NCBI GenBank assembly: GCA_031551625.1
Contig: JAVBNJ010000142.1
Location: 1-30,951 of the forward strand
DNA length: 30,951 bases
Reading direction: 5' to 3'
Origin: JAVBNJ01 sp031551625
GTDB lineage: Bacteria; Bacteroidota; Bacteroidia; Bacteroidales; UBA932
Part shown: positions 24,044-30,951 of the stretch, piece by piece
How positions within the stretch are numbered: position 1 is the first letter of the stretch
Layout of the letters: every line of letters starts with the position of its first letter
The notes under the pieces: model-generated
Databases searched by the model: none
What the model was told of the DNA's origin: nothing
The model's input: the letters and a program-made list of their open reading frames with translations, nothing else
Program-made: the position numbers and the translations under genes

Positions 24044-26218
24044 ATGTTTATGAAAAAGATTTTTCTTTTAACTATTGTGTGCGTGGTGGCGATTGTAAAG
24101 CCTCTACACGCCGACGAAGGTATGTGGCTGTTGCCGCTTATCGAAAAGTTGAACATTAAGGATATGCAGAAGCTGGGTTGCAAATTGAGCGCCGAGCAAA
24201 TCTACAGTATCAACAAAACAAGTATGAAAGATGCAGTAGTGATTTTCGGTAATGGCTGCACCGGCGAGCTGATTTCGCCGCAAGGCCTTCTCCTTACTAA
24301 CCATCACTGCGGCTACGGCGCTATCCAACAACACAGCACCGTGGAACACGATTACCTGAAGGATGGTTTTTGGGCTTACTCGCAGGCCGAGGAAATTCCG
24401 ACCCCCGGGCTTACGGTTACATTCCTTGAAAGCATTACCGATGTGACCGACAAAATTGTTCCGGAGTTGGATAAGATTAGTGACGAAGCGCAACGCACAG
24501 CCAAAGCAGCTGAGCTGATGCGGAAAATGCAAGTGGAGGCCAATAAAAATCCGAAACAATACAAGGTAATTGTACAAAATTTTTATGGAGGTAATACTTA
24601 TTATCTGATTGTATATCGCGTGTACAGCGATATCCGCATGGTGGGCGCTCCGCCTTCGTCAATCGGTAAATTTGGTGCCGATAGTGACAATTGGATGTGG
24701 CCGCGCCACACCGGCGATTTCTCGATTTTCCGCGTGTATGCCGATAAGGATGGTAATCCTGCCGACTATTCGAAAGATAATGTGCCTTACAAGCCGAAGC
24801 ATTATTTTCCTATTTCATTGAAAGGTATTCAGGCAAACGATTATGCCATGGTGATGGGCTATCCCGGTACTACGCAACGCTACATGACGTCGTGGGAAGT
24901 GAGCGAGCGCATGAACCTGTCGAACGACGCGCGTATTAAAATACGTGGCGTGCGTCAGGAACTGATGATGGAAGACATGCTGGCCAGTCAAAAGGTGCGT
25001 ATTCAATATTCGTCGAAATATGCACAATCGAGCAATTACTGGAAGAACTCAATTGGGATGAACAAAGCGTTGAAAAAACTGAATGTGGAAGATCAAAAAC
25101 GCGCGCAGGAAGTTGCTTTCACCCAATGGGTGAATGCCGATCCGGCTCGTCAACAAAAATATGGTGAAGCATTGGAGTTGATTCACCAAGCAGTGGAAGG
25201 CCGTGCGGAAACGTCGCTGGCATTGTTGTATTTGAGCGAATGTATTACGCGTGGGTCGGAAATTATTAGCTTTGCACAAAACTTTGTGGCCTACTATGAC
25301 TTGACCACGAAGACCGAGAAAACAGCTGCCGACTCGTCGTTCCTCACAAGGTTCCTGCCGGCATTGAAGAAAGGTGCTACCGATTTTTTCAAGGACTATA
25401 ATGCGGCAACCGATGAAAAAATATCGAAAGCCATGTTTAAGTTATATGTGGAAGATATTGAAAGCACTGACCGTCCGGAAATATTCCAGACCATCAAAAA
25501 AGATTACAAAGGCAACTATGCAAAATTTGTAGAAGACATGTTCCGCCAGTCGATGTTTGCCGACAGCAGCAAGGTAAAAGCATTCTTGGAAAACCCTTCG
25601 ATGCTGTTACTGGAAAACGATTTGGCGTTCAAAGTAGCCGCGTCGGCGGTGAAGAAAACACGTGAGTTACGTGCGGCACAGGCTCCGTCCGACAATAAAT
25701 TCAGCAAAGGTTTCCGCCTCTACATGGCCGGCCTGGTGGACATGAATAAAGGCAAAGCCATGTACCCCGATGCCAACTTTACCACCCGCCTGACCTACGG
25801 AACCGTTAACGGTTACTCGCCTGCCGACGGGGTGTACGATAATTATTACACTACGTTGAAAGGGGTGATGGAAAAAGAAGACCCCAACAACTGGGAATTT
25901 GTAGTGCCCGATAAATTGAAAGCACTGTACGACGCGAAAGACTTTGGCCGCTATGCGATGAAAAGCGGAGAAATGCCGGTCGCTTTCATTACCAACAACG
26001 ATATTACCGGCGGTAATTCCGGAAGCCCGGTATTGAATGGTAAAGGAGAATTGATTGGCACAGCGTTCGACGGCAACTGGGAAGCCATGAGTGGCGACAT
26101 TGCTTTCGAGAAAGACCTGCAACGCTGCATCATTGTGGATATCCGTTACGTGCTGTTCATTATTGAAAAATATGCCGGCGCGACGAATTTGATTAACGAA
26201 ATGACGATTGTAAAATAG
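24044..26218 (+). CDS. S46-family dipeptidyl-peptidase, DPP7-like
   Basis: Periplasmic serine exopeptidase that removes dipeptides from peptide N-termini; these enzymes feed peptide-using Bacteroidota. The 724-residue length is standard. A signal peptide (about 1-23) precedes the mature start ADEGMW. The catalytic histidine is in TNHHCGYG (85-92), the aspartate probably in RHTGDFS, and the nucleophile S659 in TGGNSGSP. The residue 18 positions after the nucleophile is Gly677 (FDGNWEAMSGD). In characterised enzymes glycine there goes with DPP7 (hydrophobic P1) and arginine with DPP11 (acidic P1), so DPP7-type specificity is inferred. A second in-frame ATG six bases on gives the same signal peptide. 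Converges with an M20 peptidase. Confidence 0.93.
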   Translation: MFMKKIFLLTIVCVVAIVKPLHADEGMWLLPLIEKLNIKDMQKLGCKLSAEQIYSINKTSMKDAVVIFGNGCTGELISPQGLLLTNHHCGYGAIQQHSTVEHDYLKDGFWAYSQAEEIPTPGLTVTFLESITDVTDKIVPELDKISDEAQRTAKAAELMRKMQVEANKNPKQYKVIVQNFYGGNTYYLIVYRVYSDIRMVGAPPSSIGKFGADSDNWMWPRHTGDFSIFRVYADKDGNPADYSKDNVPYKPKHYFPISLKGIQANDYAMVMGYPGTTQRYMTSWEVSERMNLSNDARIKIRGVRQELMMEDMLASQKVRIQYSSKYAQSSNYWKNSIGMNKALKKLNVEDQKRAQEVAFTQWVNADPARQQKYGEALELIHQAVEGRAETSLALLYLSECITRGSEIISFAQNFVAYYDLTTKTEKTAADSSFLTRFLPALKKGATDFFKDYNAATDEKISKAMFKLYVEDIESTDRPEIFQTIKKDYKGNYAKFVEDMFRQSMFADSSKVKAFLENPSMLLLENDLAFKVAASAVKKTRELRAAQAPSDNKFSKGFRLYMAGLVDMNKGKAMYPDANFTTRLTYGTVNGYSPADGVYDNYYTTLKGVMEKEDPNNWEFVVPDKLKALYDAKDFGRYAMKSGEMPVAFITNNDITGGNSGSPVLNGKGELIGTAFDGNWEAMSGDIAFEKDLQRCIIVDIRYVLFIIEKYAGATNLINEMTIVK

Positions 26219-26268
26219 TCCACAGATTACATAGGTGGACGCAAATTAGAACAGCGGTTTTATAGATA

Positions 26269-26306
26269 GAAGGCGCGGATCTTAAAAAATCCGCGCTTCC
26301 TTGTTT
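26269..26306. terminator. Hairpin between convergent peptidase genes
   Basis: GAAG-G-CGCGGAT (26269-26280) pairs with ATCCGCGCTTC (26289-26299) with one bulge, followed by TTGTTTT on the plus strand and preceded by A-rich sequence. Likely terminates the S46 gene; may also serve the opposite gene. Confidence 0.7.
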
Positions 26307-26324
26307 TGTCTGTGTAAGCACTAT

Positions 26325-27701
26325 TTAACTCTGTGCTGTCATTTCCGTAAAATATTTATAGAACAACGGAATGGTTTCGATTCCTTTATAGAAATTCCAC
26401 AACGGATAATTTTCGTTGGGCGAGTGAATGGCATCGCTTTCCAAGCCGAAGCCCATAAGGATTGATTTGATGCCCAGTACTTGTTCGAACGTAGCAATAA
26501 TAGGAATACTGCCTCCGCTGCGGAACGGGACGGGCTGTTTGCCGAATGTCTCGGTCAGCGCCTTCTCAGCGGCGCGGTAAGCGGCCGAATCGGTCGGCGA
26601 TACATACGCAGGCCCGCCATGGTGTGGCGTTACTTTTACTTTCACACTTTTCGGCGCGATGCTTTCAAAATGCTGTTGGAACAATTCGCCGATTTTTTTC
26701 CAATCCTGGTTGGGTACCAAACGCATCGAAATCTTCGCGTAGGCTTTTGACGGAATTACCGTCTTGGCGCCCTCGCCGATGTAGCCGCCCCAAATACCGT
26801 TTACGTCCAATGTCGGACGTATGCCGGTACGCTCGGTGGTCGAATACCCTTCTTCGCCTTGCACCTCGTCAATATCCAACGCTTGTTTGTACGCCTCTAA
26901 GCTGAACGGTGCTTGCGCCAGCAATTGGCGATCACTGTCCGAAACAATTTGCACCGCATCGTAAAACCCTTTCACGGTAATGCGGCCTTTCTCGTCGTGC
27001 AACGAAGCAATCATGTGGCACAATACATTGATCGGATTGGCCACGGCGCCGCCGAACAGACCGGAGTGCAGGTCGCGGTTGGGGCCAGTAACTTCTACTT
27101 CTACATACGACAAGCCGCGCAGACCGCAGGTTATCGACGGTACATCCTGTGCAATCAACCCCGTGTCCGATACCAGGATAATATCGGCTTGCAATTTCTC
27201 TTTATTTTGTGCGCACCATTTTACCAGGCTTCCTGAGCCGATTTCCTCTTCGCCTTCAATCATGAATTTTACATTGCAGGGGAGCGTGTTGGTTTTCACC
27301 ATCAACTCAAAAGCCTTGGCATGCATGAATCCTTGGCCTTTGTCGTCGTCGGCGCCGCGGGCATAAATTTTGCCGTTGCGCACTTCCGGTTCAAACGGCG
27401 GCGATTGCCACAAGTTCGCCGGATCAATGGGCATTACATCGTAGTGGCCATATACTAATACGGTCGGCTTTGCCGGGTCAATTATTTTTTCGCCGTACAC
27501 CACGGGATTCCCGTCGGTGGGGCACACCTCGGCCTTGTCGGCGCCGGCAGCCAGAATGGATTTTTTCCAATATTCGGCCGCACGTACCATGTCGGGCTTA
27601 TTTTCTTCCAACGACGAAATCGACGGAATACGTATCAACTCAAACAACTCGTCCAGGAATCGTTGCTTATTTTCTTCGATGTAATTTTTAATTACGTTCA
27701 T
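26325..27701 (-). CDS. M20-family metallo-dipeptidase
   Basis: Zinc peptidase of the M20 (PepV/CNDP-like) group, 458 residues. Metal ligands are visible: H86 (YGHYDV, with D88), the bridging aspartate in GADDDKG (about 119), the catalytic Glu and adjacent ligand in EGEEEIGS (151-152), the aspartate in VSDTG and the C-terminal histidine in ESDAIHSPNE. The dimerisation domain contains DLHSGLFGG. No signal peptide, so it is cytosolic and probably completes breakdown of imported dipeptides. The S46 dipeptidyl-peptidase encoded head-on makes dipeptides, so a shared nutritional role is plausible (inference from context). Confidence 0.92.
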   Translation of the reverse strand: MNVIKNYIEENKQRFLDELFELIRIPSISSLEENKPDMVRAAEYWKKSILAAGADKAEVCPTDGNPVVYGEKIIDPAKPTVLVYGHYDVMPIDPANLWQSPPFEPEVRNGKIYARGADDDKGQGFMHAKAFELMVKTNTLPCNVKFMIEGEEEIGSGSLVKWCAQNKEKLQADIILVSDTGLIAQDVPSITCGLRGLSYVEVEVTGPNRDLHSGLFGGAVANPINVLCHMIASLHDEKGRITVKGFYDAVQIVSDSDRQLLAQAPFSLEAYKQALDIDEVQGEEGYSTTERTGIRPTLDVNGIWGGYIGEGAKTVIPSKAYAKISMRLVPNQDWKKIGELFQQHFESIAPKSVKVKVTPHHGGPAYVSPTDSAAYRAAEKALTETFGKQPVPFRSGGSIPIIATFEQVLGIKSILMGFGLESDAIHSPNENYPLWNFYKGIETIPLFYKYFTEMTAQS

Positions 27702-27727
27702 AATTTTTGTTTTTAGGTGAAAGGGTG

Positions 27728-27771
27728 AAAAAAAACAAAGGTGAAAGGGAAAAATGCCCTTGAACCCTTTT
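27728..27771 (-). terminator. Possible terminator after purM
   Basis: On the minus strand an imperfect hairpin (AAAGG/CCTTT outside, AAGGG/CCCTT inside) is followed by eight T. It lies just past the purM stop at 27783. The middle of the stem is mismatched. Confidence 0.5.
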
Positions 27772-27782
27772 ACAGTTATTAT

Positions 27783-28943
27783 TTAATACTCAAAAATTCC
27801 TTTTTCGCTTGTAATTGTTAAACGCTTGCTATCACTTGCTTCTACCCGCCCTACAATTTGCGCGTCAATATTATACTTTTTCGAAATAGCGATTAACTCG
27901 GCTGCCACGGCTTGCGGAACGTATAACTCCATGCGGTGTCCCATGTTGAAAACCTTGTACATCTCCTGCCATGTAGTGCCGCTTTCTTTCTGAATGATGT
28001 CGAATAGCGGTGGGGTAGGGAAGAGGTGGTCTTTTACCACATGCACCTTGTCGACAAAATGCAGTACCTAGGTTTGCGCACCACCTGAGCAGTGTACCAT
28101 ACCATGTATTTGCGAACGGTGTTTTTTCAACATCTCGCGGATAACCGGTGCATAAGTGCGCGTGGGCGACAGTACTAATTTTCCATACGTCAACCCGGTG
28201 GTTGGTTCTACGTCGGTCAAGCGCTTGCTGCCGATGTATATCACATCGTTGCTTAAACTATTATCATAAGTTTCGGGATACTTTTCACCGATGTACTTTG
28301 CAAACACATCGTGCCGCGCTGAGGTGAGGCCATTGCTGCCCATGCCGCCGTTGTAGTCCTTTTCGTAAGTGGCTTGTCCGTACGAAGCCAGCCCTACGAT
28401 CACATCGCCCGGTTGAATACGTGCGTTATCAATAATTTCGGAACGTTTCACACGCGCTGTTACCGTGCTATCGACAATGATAGTACGTACCAAGTCACCC
28501 ACATCGGCCGTTTCGCCGCCTGTGAGCGTCATATTTACCCCCAGCGCCTGCATGTCGTTTACAAAATCCTGCGTACCACTGATAATAGCCGAAATTACTT
28601 CGCCGGAAATTAATTGCTTGTTTCGCCCGATGGTCGAAGAAAGCAGGATATTGTCGGTAATTCCTACGCACAGCAGGTCGTCGGTGTTCATTACGATGGC
28701 ATCTTGCGCAATGCCTGCCCATACGCTCATATCGCCCGTTTCGCGCCAGTAGGCATAGGCCAACGAAGTTTTTGTGCCGGCGCCGTCGGCATGCATTACC
28801 AAACAATATTCCGGATCGTTGGTCAGTACATCGGGGATTACTTTACAGAAGGCTTTCGGGAAAAGCCCCTTGTCGATATTTTTAATCGCGTTATGCACGT
28901 CTTCTTTTGATGCGGACACTCCGCGGCGGTCGTAGTTGCTCAT
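27783..28943 (-). pseudogene. purM: Phosphoribosylformylglycinamidine cyclo-ligase interrupted by an in-frame amber codon
   Basis: AIR synthase, the fifth step of de novo purine synthesis. Reading through, the frame is about 386 codons, the usual Bacteroidota PurM length. The 5' part (28943-28071, 291 codons) has MHADGAGTK near residue 50, TGGETADVGD and ends HCSGGAQT. Codon 292 is TAG (28070-28068). The same frame then continues with VLHFVDKVH, FPTPPLFDII and VFNMGHRME to a TAA at 27783. No frameshift is present. From memory of the family, Lys follows GGAQT, so AAG to TAG by one base is likely. The downstream part has an in-frame GTG (28046) but could not act alone. Either a real nonsense mutation, an assembly error, or suppression; other genes here end in TAG, so general recoding is unlikely. 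Confidence 0.85.
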
Positions 28944-28962
28944 AGTTTGCTTAAATATCTTA

Positions 28963-28970
28963 CAAAGATA
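28963..28970 (-). promoter_or_regulatory. purM promoter -7 box
   Basis: Minus-strand TATCTTTG, perfect TAnnTTTG, 19 nt before the purM ATG. The promoter itself is therefore intact. Confidence 0.6.
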
Positions 28971-28977
28971 ACAAAAT

Positions 28978-29008
28978 AAAAAAACACGTAAATCAATATT
29001 ACGTGTTT
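28978..29008 (-). terminator. Intrinsic terminator of tRNA-Pro
   Basis: A 10-bp perfect stem (28982-28991 with 28999-29008), 7-nt loop, followed on the minus strand by a run of T. Begins 10 nt after the tRNA 3' end. Confidence 0.85.
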
Positions 29009-29018
29009 CTTAGCTAAG

Positions 29019-29092
29019 TCGGGGTGAAAGGACTCGAACCTTCGGCCTCCACGTCCCGAACGTGGCGCGCTAGCCAACTGCGCTACACCCCG
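29019..29092 (-). tRNA. tRNA-Pro (CGG)
   Basis: 74-nt cloverleaf on the minus strand. Acceptor stem CGGGGTG/CACCCCG with discriminator A, and no encoded CCA. Anticodon stem CCACG/CGTGG around loop TTCGGGA gives CGG. The T arm has GGTTCGAGTCC. It decodes CCG. Confidence 0.95.
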
Positions 29093-29111
29093 ATAAAAAA
29101 ATTCGAGGCTG

Positions 29112-29141
29112 CAAAGGTAGGAATTTTTATGATACTACAAA
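29112..29141 (-). promoter_or_regulatory. tRNA-Pro promoter
   Basis: Minus-strand TTTG (29138-29141), 18-nt spacer, TACCTTTG (29112-29119). Transcription start would fall about 12-14 nt before the tRNA. Confidence 0.7.
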
Positions 29142-29318
29142 AATATTTTTTGAAAGTGGTGGCGATATTTATGCAGCGTTAAATGGGTGTATGATTTGGC
29201 ACGTATTTATGGATTGGTTATCCTTGTTAACTTGATTTGAAAATATAAATATATTTTACTGTATTATAGTTGTTTATATATAGATGTAAAAAAAGAATTG
29301 TAAAAAGTAATGAAATAT
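29120..29318. other. AT-rich divergent spacer between tRNA-Pro and the tRNA-tuf operon
   Basis: About 200 nt of AT-rich DNA between two outward-facing promoters. No gene, repeat or hairpin of note seen. Confidence 0.5.
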
Positions 29319-29349
29319 TTTGCCAGTTTCCAAAAAAGTACTACCTTTG
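29319..29349 (+). promoter_or_regulatory. Promoter of the tRNA-tuf operon
   Basis: TTTG (29319-29322), exactly 19 nt, TACCTTTG (29342-29349). Complete Bacteroidota promoter about 40 nt before the first tRNA. Confidence 0.8.
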
Positions 29350-29389
29350 CCGTCCATTTTGAATAAAAAATGAGCTATAAAGAAACATT

Positions 29390-29463
29390 GCCGATGTAGC
29401 TCAGTTGGCCAGAGCAGCTGATTTGTAATCAGCTGGTCGGGGGTTCGAATCCCTCCATCGGCT
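29390..29463 (+). tRNA. tRNA-Thr (TGT)
   Basis: 74 nt. Acceptor GCCGATG/CATCGGC, anticodon stem GCTGA/TCAGC around TTTGTAA, anticodon TGT. The T arm has GGTTCGAATCC. CCA not encoded. First gene of the Thr-Tyr-Gly-Thr-tuf cluster, equivalent in order to E. coli thrU-tyrU-glyT-thrT-tufB. Confidence 0.95.
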
Positions 29464-29501
29464 CAGAAAAATGTTGTTTGATAAAATTGAATAGAAAAAT
29501 T

Positions 29502-29587
29502 GGGGAAATACCAAAGTGGCCAACTGGGGCAGACTGTAAATCTGCTGACTTATGTCTTCGTAGGTTCGAATCCTGCTTTCCCCACCA
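29502..29587 (+). tRNA. tRNA-Tyr (GTA)
   Basis: Class II tRNA with a long variable arm. Acceptor GGGGAAA/TTTCCCC, discriminator A, CCA encoded (29585-29587). Anticodon stem GCAGA/TCTGC around CTGTAAA gives GTA. Confidence 0.95.
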
Positions 29588-29592
29588 TTTTT

Positions 29593-29668
29593 GCGGAAGT
29601 AGCTCAGTTGGTAGAGCATCAGCCTACCAAGCTGAGGGTCGCGGGTTCGAACCTCGTCTTCCGCTCCA
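29593..29668 (+). tRNA. tRNA-Gly with unusual ACC anticodon
   Basis: Well-formed cloverleaf: acceptor GCGGAAG/CTTCCGC, D arm GCTC/GAGC, anticodon stem TCAGC/GCTGA around loop CTACCAA, T loop TTCGAAC, CCA encoded (29666-29668). The anticodon at 29626-29628 is ACC. At this position of the conserved cluster the expected tRNA is tRNA-Gly(UCC), as in E. coli glyT, so A29626 replaces the usual T at wobble position 34. The T stem also has two G-T pairs. Confidence 0.9.
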
Positions 29669-29671
29669 AAG

Positions 29672-29743
29672 GCCAGCGTAGCTCAGTGGTAGAGCGCTTC
29701 CTTGGTAAGGAAGTGGTCGCGAGTTCAATTCTCGCCGCCGGCT
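29672..29743 (+). tRNA. tRNA-Thr (GGT)
   Basis: 72 nt. Anticodon stem CTTCC/GGAAG around TTGGTAA gives GGT; T arm GCGAG/CTCGC. The acceptor stem GCCAGCG/CGCCGGC has an A-C mismatch at the fourth pair (A29675 against C29739). CCA not encoded. Last tRNA before tuf. Confidence 0.93.
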
Positions 29744-29753
29744 CAACAACAAA

Positions 29754-29767
29754 TTGTCAATTGACAA
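29754..29767. repeat. 14-bp perfect palindrome between tRNA-Thr and tuf
   Basis: TTGTCAATTGACAA equals its own reverse complement. It could mark an RNA-processing or partial termination site between the tRNAs and tuf, or be a chance AT-rich palindrome. Confidence 0.5.
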
Positions 29768-29853
29768 CTAACGATTGATGATTGAATAGCAGCGGTAAAT
29801 ACTTTCAATTTTCATAACAATTTAGGTAATTAACAATTTTAAAATTTATAATT

Positions 29854-30951
29854 ATGGCAAAAGAAACGTTTAAAAGGGATAAACCCCACGTAAACATTGG
29901 TACCATCGGTCACGTTGACCATGGTAAAACTACTTTGACCGCTGCTATTACCACTGTATTGGCAGAAAAAGGTCTTTCGGAAAAACGTTCGTTCGATTCT
30001 ATCGACAACGCTCCCGAAGAAAAAGAACGCGGTATCACTATCAACACCTCGCACGTTGAATACCAAACGGCTAACCGCCACTATGCTCACGTAGACTGTC
30101 CGGGCCACGCCGACTATGTGAAAAACATGGTTACTGGTGCTGCTCAAATGGACGGCGCTATTTTGGTTTGCGCCGCTACCGACGGTCCGATGCCTCAAAC
30201 TCGCGAACACATCCTCTTGGCTCGCCAGGTAAATGTACCGCGTATTGTGATATTCATGAACAAAGTGGACTTGGTAGATGACCCCGAAATGTTGGACTTG
30301 GTAGAAATGGAACTTCGCGAACTGTTGAGTTTCTATAAATACGATGGTGACAATGCTCCGGTTATCCGCGGATCGGCACTTGGTGGCTTGAATGGTGAAC
30401 CGAAATGGGTAGAGAAAATCATGGAATTGATGGAAGCTGTGGATACCTACATTCCCATTCCCCCGCGTGAAGTTGATAAACCGTTCGTTATGCCGGTTGA
30501 AGACGTGTTCTCTATTACTGGTCGTGGTACAGTTGCTACTGGTCGTATCGAAACAGGTATGATTAAAGTAGGCGAAGAAGTGGAAATTATCGGTTTGGGC
30601 GAAAAACCCCAAAAATCAACCGTTACCGGTGTAGAAATGTTCCGTAAATTGTTGGATCAAGGTGAAGCCGGTGACAACGTAGGTTTGTTGCTCCGTGGTA
30701 TCGACAAAAAAGATATCAAACGTGGTCAGGTTATTGCTCGTCCGGGTACTATTACCCCGCACAAGAAATTCCAAGCTGAGATTTACGTATTGAAGAAAGA
30801 AGAAGGTGGTCGTCACACGCCGTTCCACAACAAATACCGTCCTCAATTTTACTTACGTACATTGGACATCACAGGTGAAATTACTTTGCCTCAAGGCGTA
30901 GAAATGGTAATGCCTGGCGATAACGTAAGTATCTCAGTAGACTTGATCTAC
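29854..30951 (+). CDS. tuf: Elongation factor Tu, 3' end beyond the window
   Basis: GTPase that delivers aminoacyl-tRNA to the ribosome. 366 codons are present of about 395; the window ends in domain 3. GTP-binding motifs are GHVDHGKT (19-26), the switch region EEKERGITIN (55-64), DCPGH (81-85) and NKVD (136-139). Domain 2 contains FSITGRGTVATGRIE and domain 3 GGRHTPF. No shift or stop interrupts the frame. It follows four tRNA genes by 110 nt and probably shares their promoter, the arrangement also seen at E. coli tufB. Confidence 0.97.
   Translation, partial: MAKETFKRDKPHVNIGTIGHVDHGKTTLTAAITTVLAEKGLSEKRSFDSIDNAPEEKERGITINTSHVEYQTANRHYAHVDCPGHADYVKNMVTGAAQMDGAILVCAATDGPMPQTREHILLARQVNVPRIVIFMNKVDLVDDPEMLDLVEMELRELLSFYKYDGDNAPVIRGSALGGLNGEPKWVEKIMELMEAVDTYIPIPPREVDKPFVMPVEDVFSITGRGTVATGRIETGMIKVGEEVEIIGLGEKPQKSTVTGVEMFRKLLDQGEAGDNVGLLLRGIDKKDIKRGQVIARPGTITPHKKFQAEIYVLKKEEGGRHTPFHNKYRPQFYLRTLDITGEITLPQGVEMVMPGDNVSISVDLIY

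Noticed and set aside
27783..28943. Reassignment of TAG to an amino acid, suggested by the amber codon in purM
   Set aside because: prfA, the S46 peptidase, the lipoprotein and the ABC ATPase all end in TAG at the expected lengths, and an intact RF1 gene is present.
29839..30846. Long minus-strand open frames inside tuf
   Set aside because: They are antisense to an intact EF-Tu frame with all GTPase motifs and have no family features of their own.
1..30951. CRISPR array, insertion sequence or prophage
   Set aside because: No regularly spaced repeats, transposase, integrase or phage structural genes were found on either strand.

Overview
The window reads as a piece of a Bacteroidales (phylum Bacteroidota) chromosome. 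The evidence is the Bacteroidota promoter signature (TTTG, 18-20 nt, TAnnTTTG) upstream of many genes, a short 287-residue primary sigma factor lacking region 1.1, a TPR-PD40-OmpA envelope protein, an S46 dipeptidyl-peptidase, and the absence of Shine-Dalgarno sites. Most of the DNA is housekeeping.

Layout. 1-1.3 kb: prfA with its terminator. 1.3-6.9 kb (minus): a two-gene envelope operon (TPR protein, then a PorE-like OmpA protein) and a pyrC-EamA transporter operon. 6.9-9.5 kb (plus): a structured RNA, rlmD and an unknown lipoprotein. 9.5-11.7 kb (minus): a FecCD permease translationally coupled to its ATPase. 11.8-16.2 kb (plus): tpiA, a DUF1016/YhcG nuclease-fold protein overlapping prmA, and a patatin-like lipase. 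16.3-18.3 kb and 22.4-23.9 kb (plus): two related modules, each a promoter-driven structured RNA followed by a long leader and a secreted protein; both proteins share an N-terminal domain. Between them lie ybaN-dapF (minus), an HtrA-type protease, rpoD and a YqaA-like membrane protein. 24.0-27.7 kb: a convergent pair of peptidases (S46 and M20). 27.8-29.1 kb (minus): purM interrupted by an in-frame amber codon, and tRNA-Pro. 29.3-30.95 kb: a Thr-Tyr-Gly-Thr tRNA cluster leading into tuf, which runs off the window end.

The most interesting signal is a family of three independently promoted RNAs (about 6970-7140, 16289-16459 and 22399-22578). They share an architecture rather than overall sequence: a first helix with an AA/ACC internal loop, an inner helix, and a 12-15 bp pseudoknot between the inner loop and the 3' flank, supported by compensatory changes. 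Two of the three sit upstream of the paralogous secreted-protein genes, so the RNA plus gene looks like a duplicated unit. The family may match a known Rfam motif, which cannot be tested here.

A second cluster of oddities lies at 28.0-29.7 kb: an amber codon inside purM, a tRNA-Gly whose anticodon reads ACC instead of the UCC expected at this conserved locus, and an A-C mismatch in the acceptor stem of the neighbouring tRNA-Thr. Each is one base from normal, so sequencing error has to be weighed against real change.
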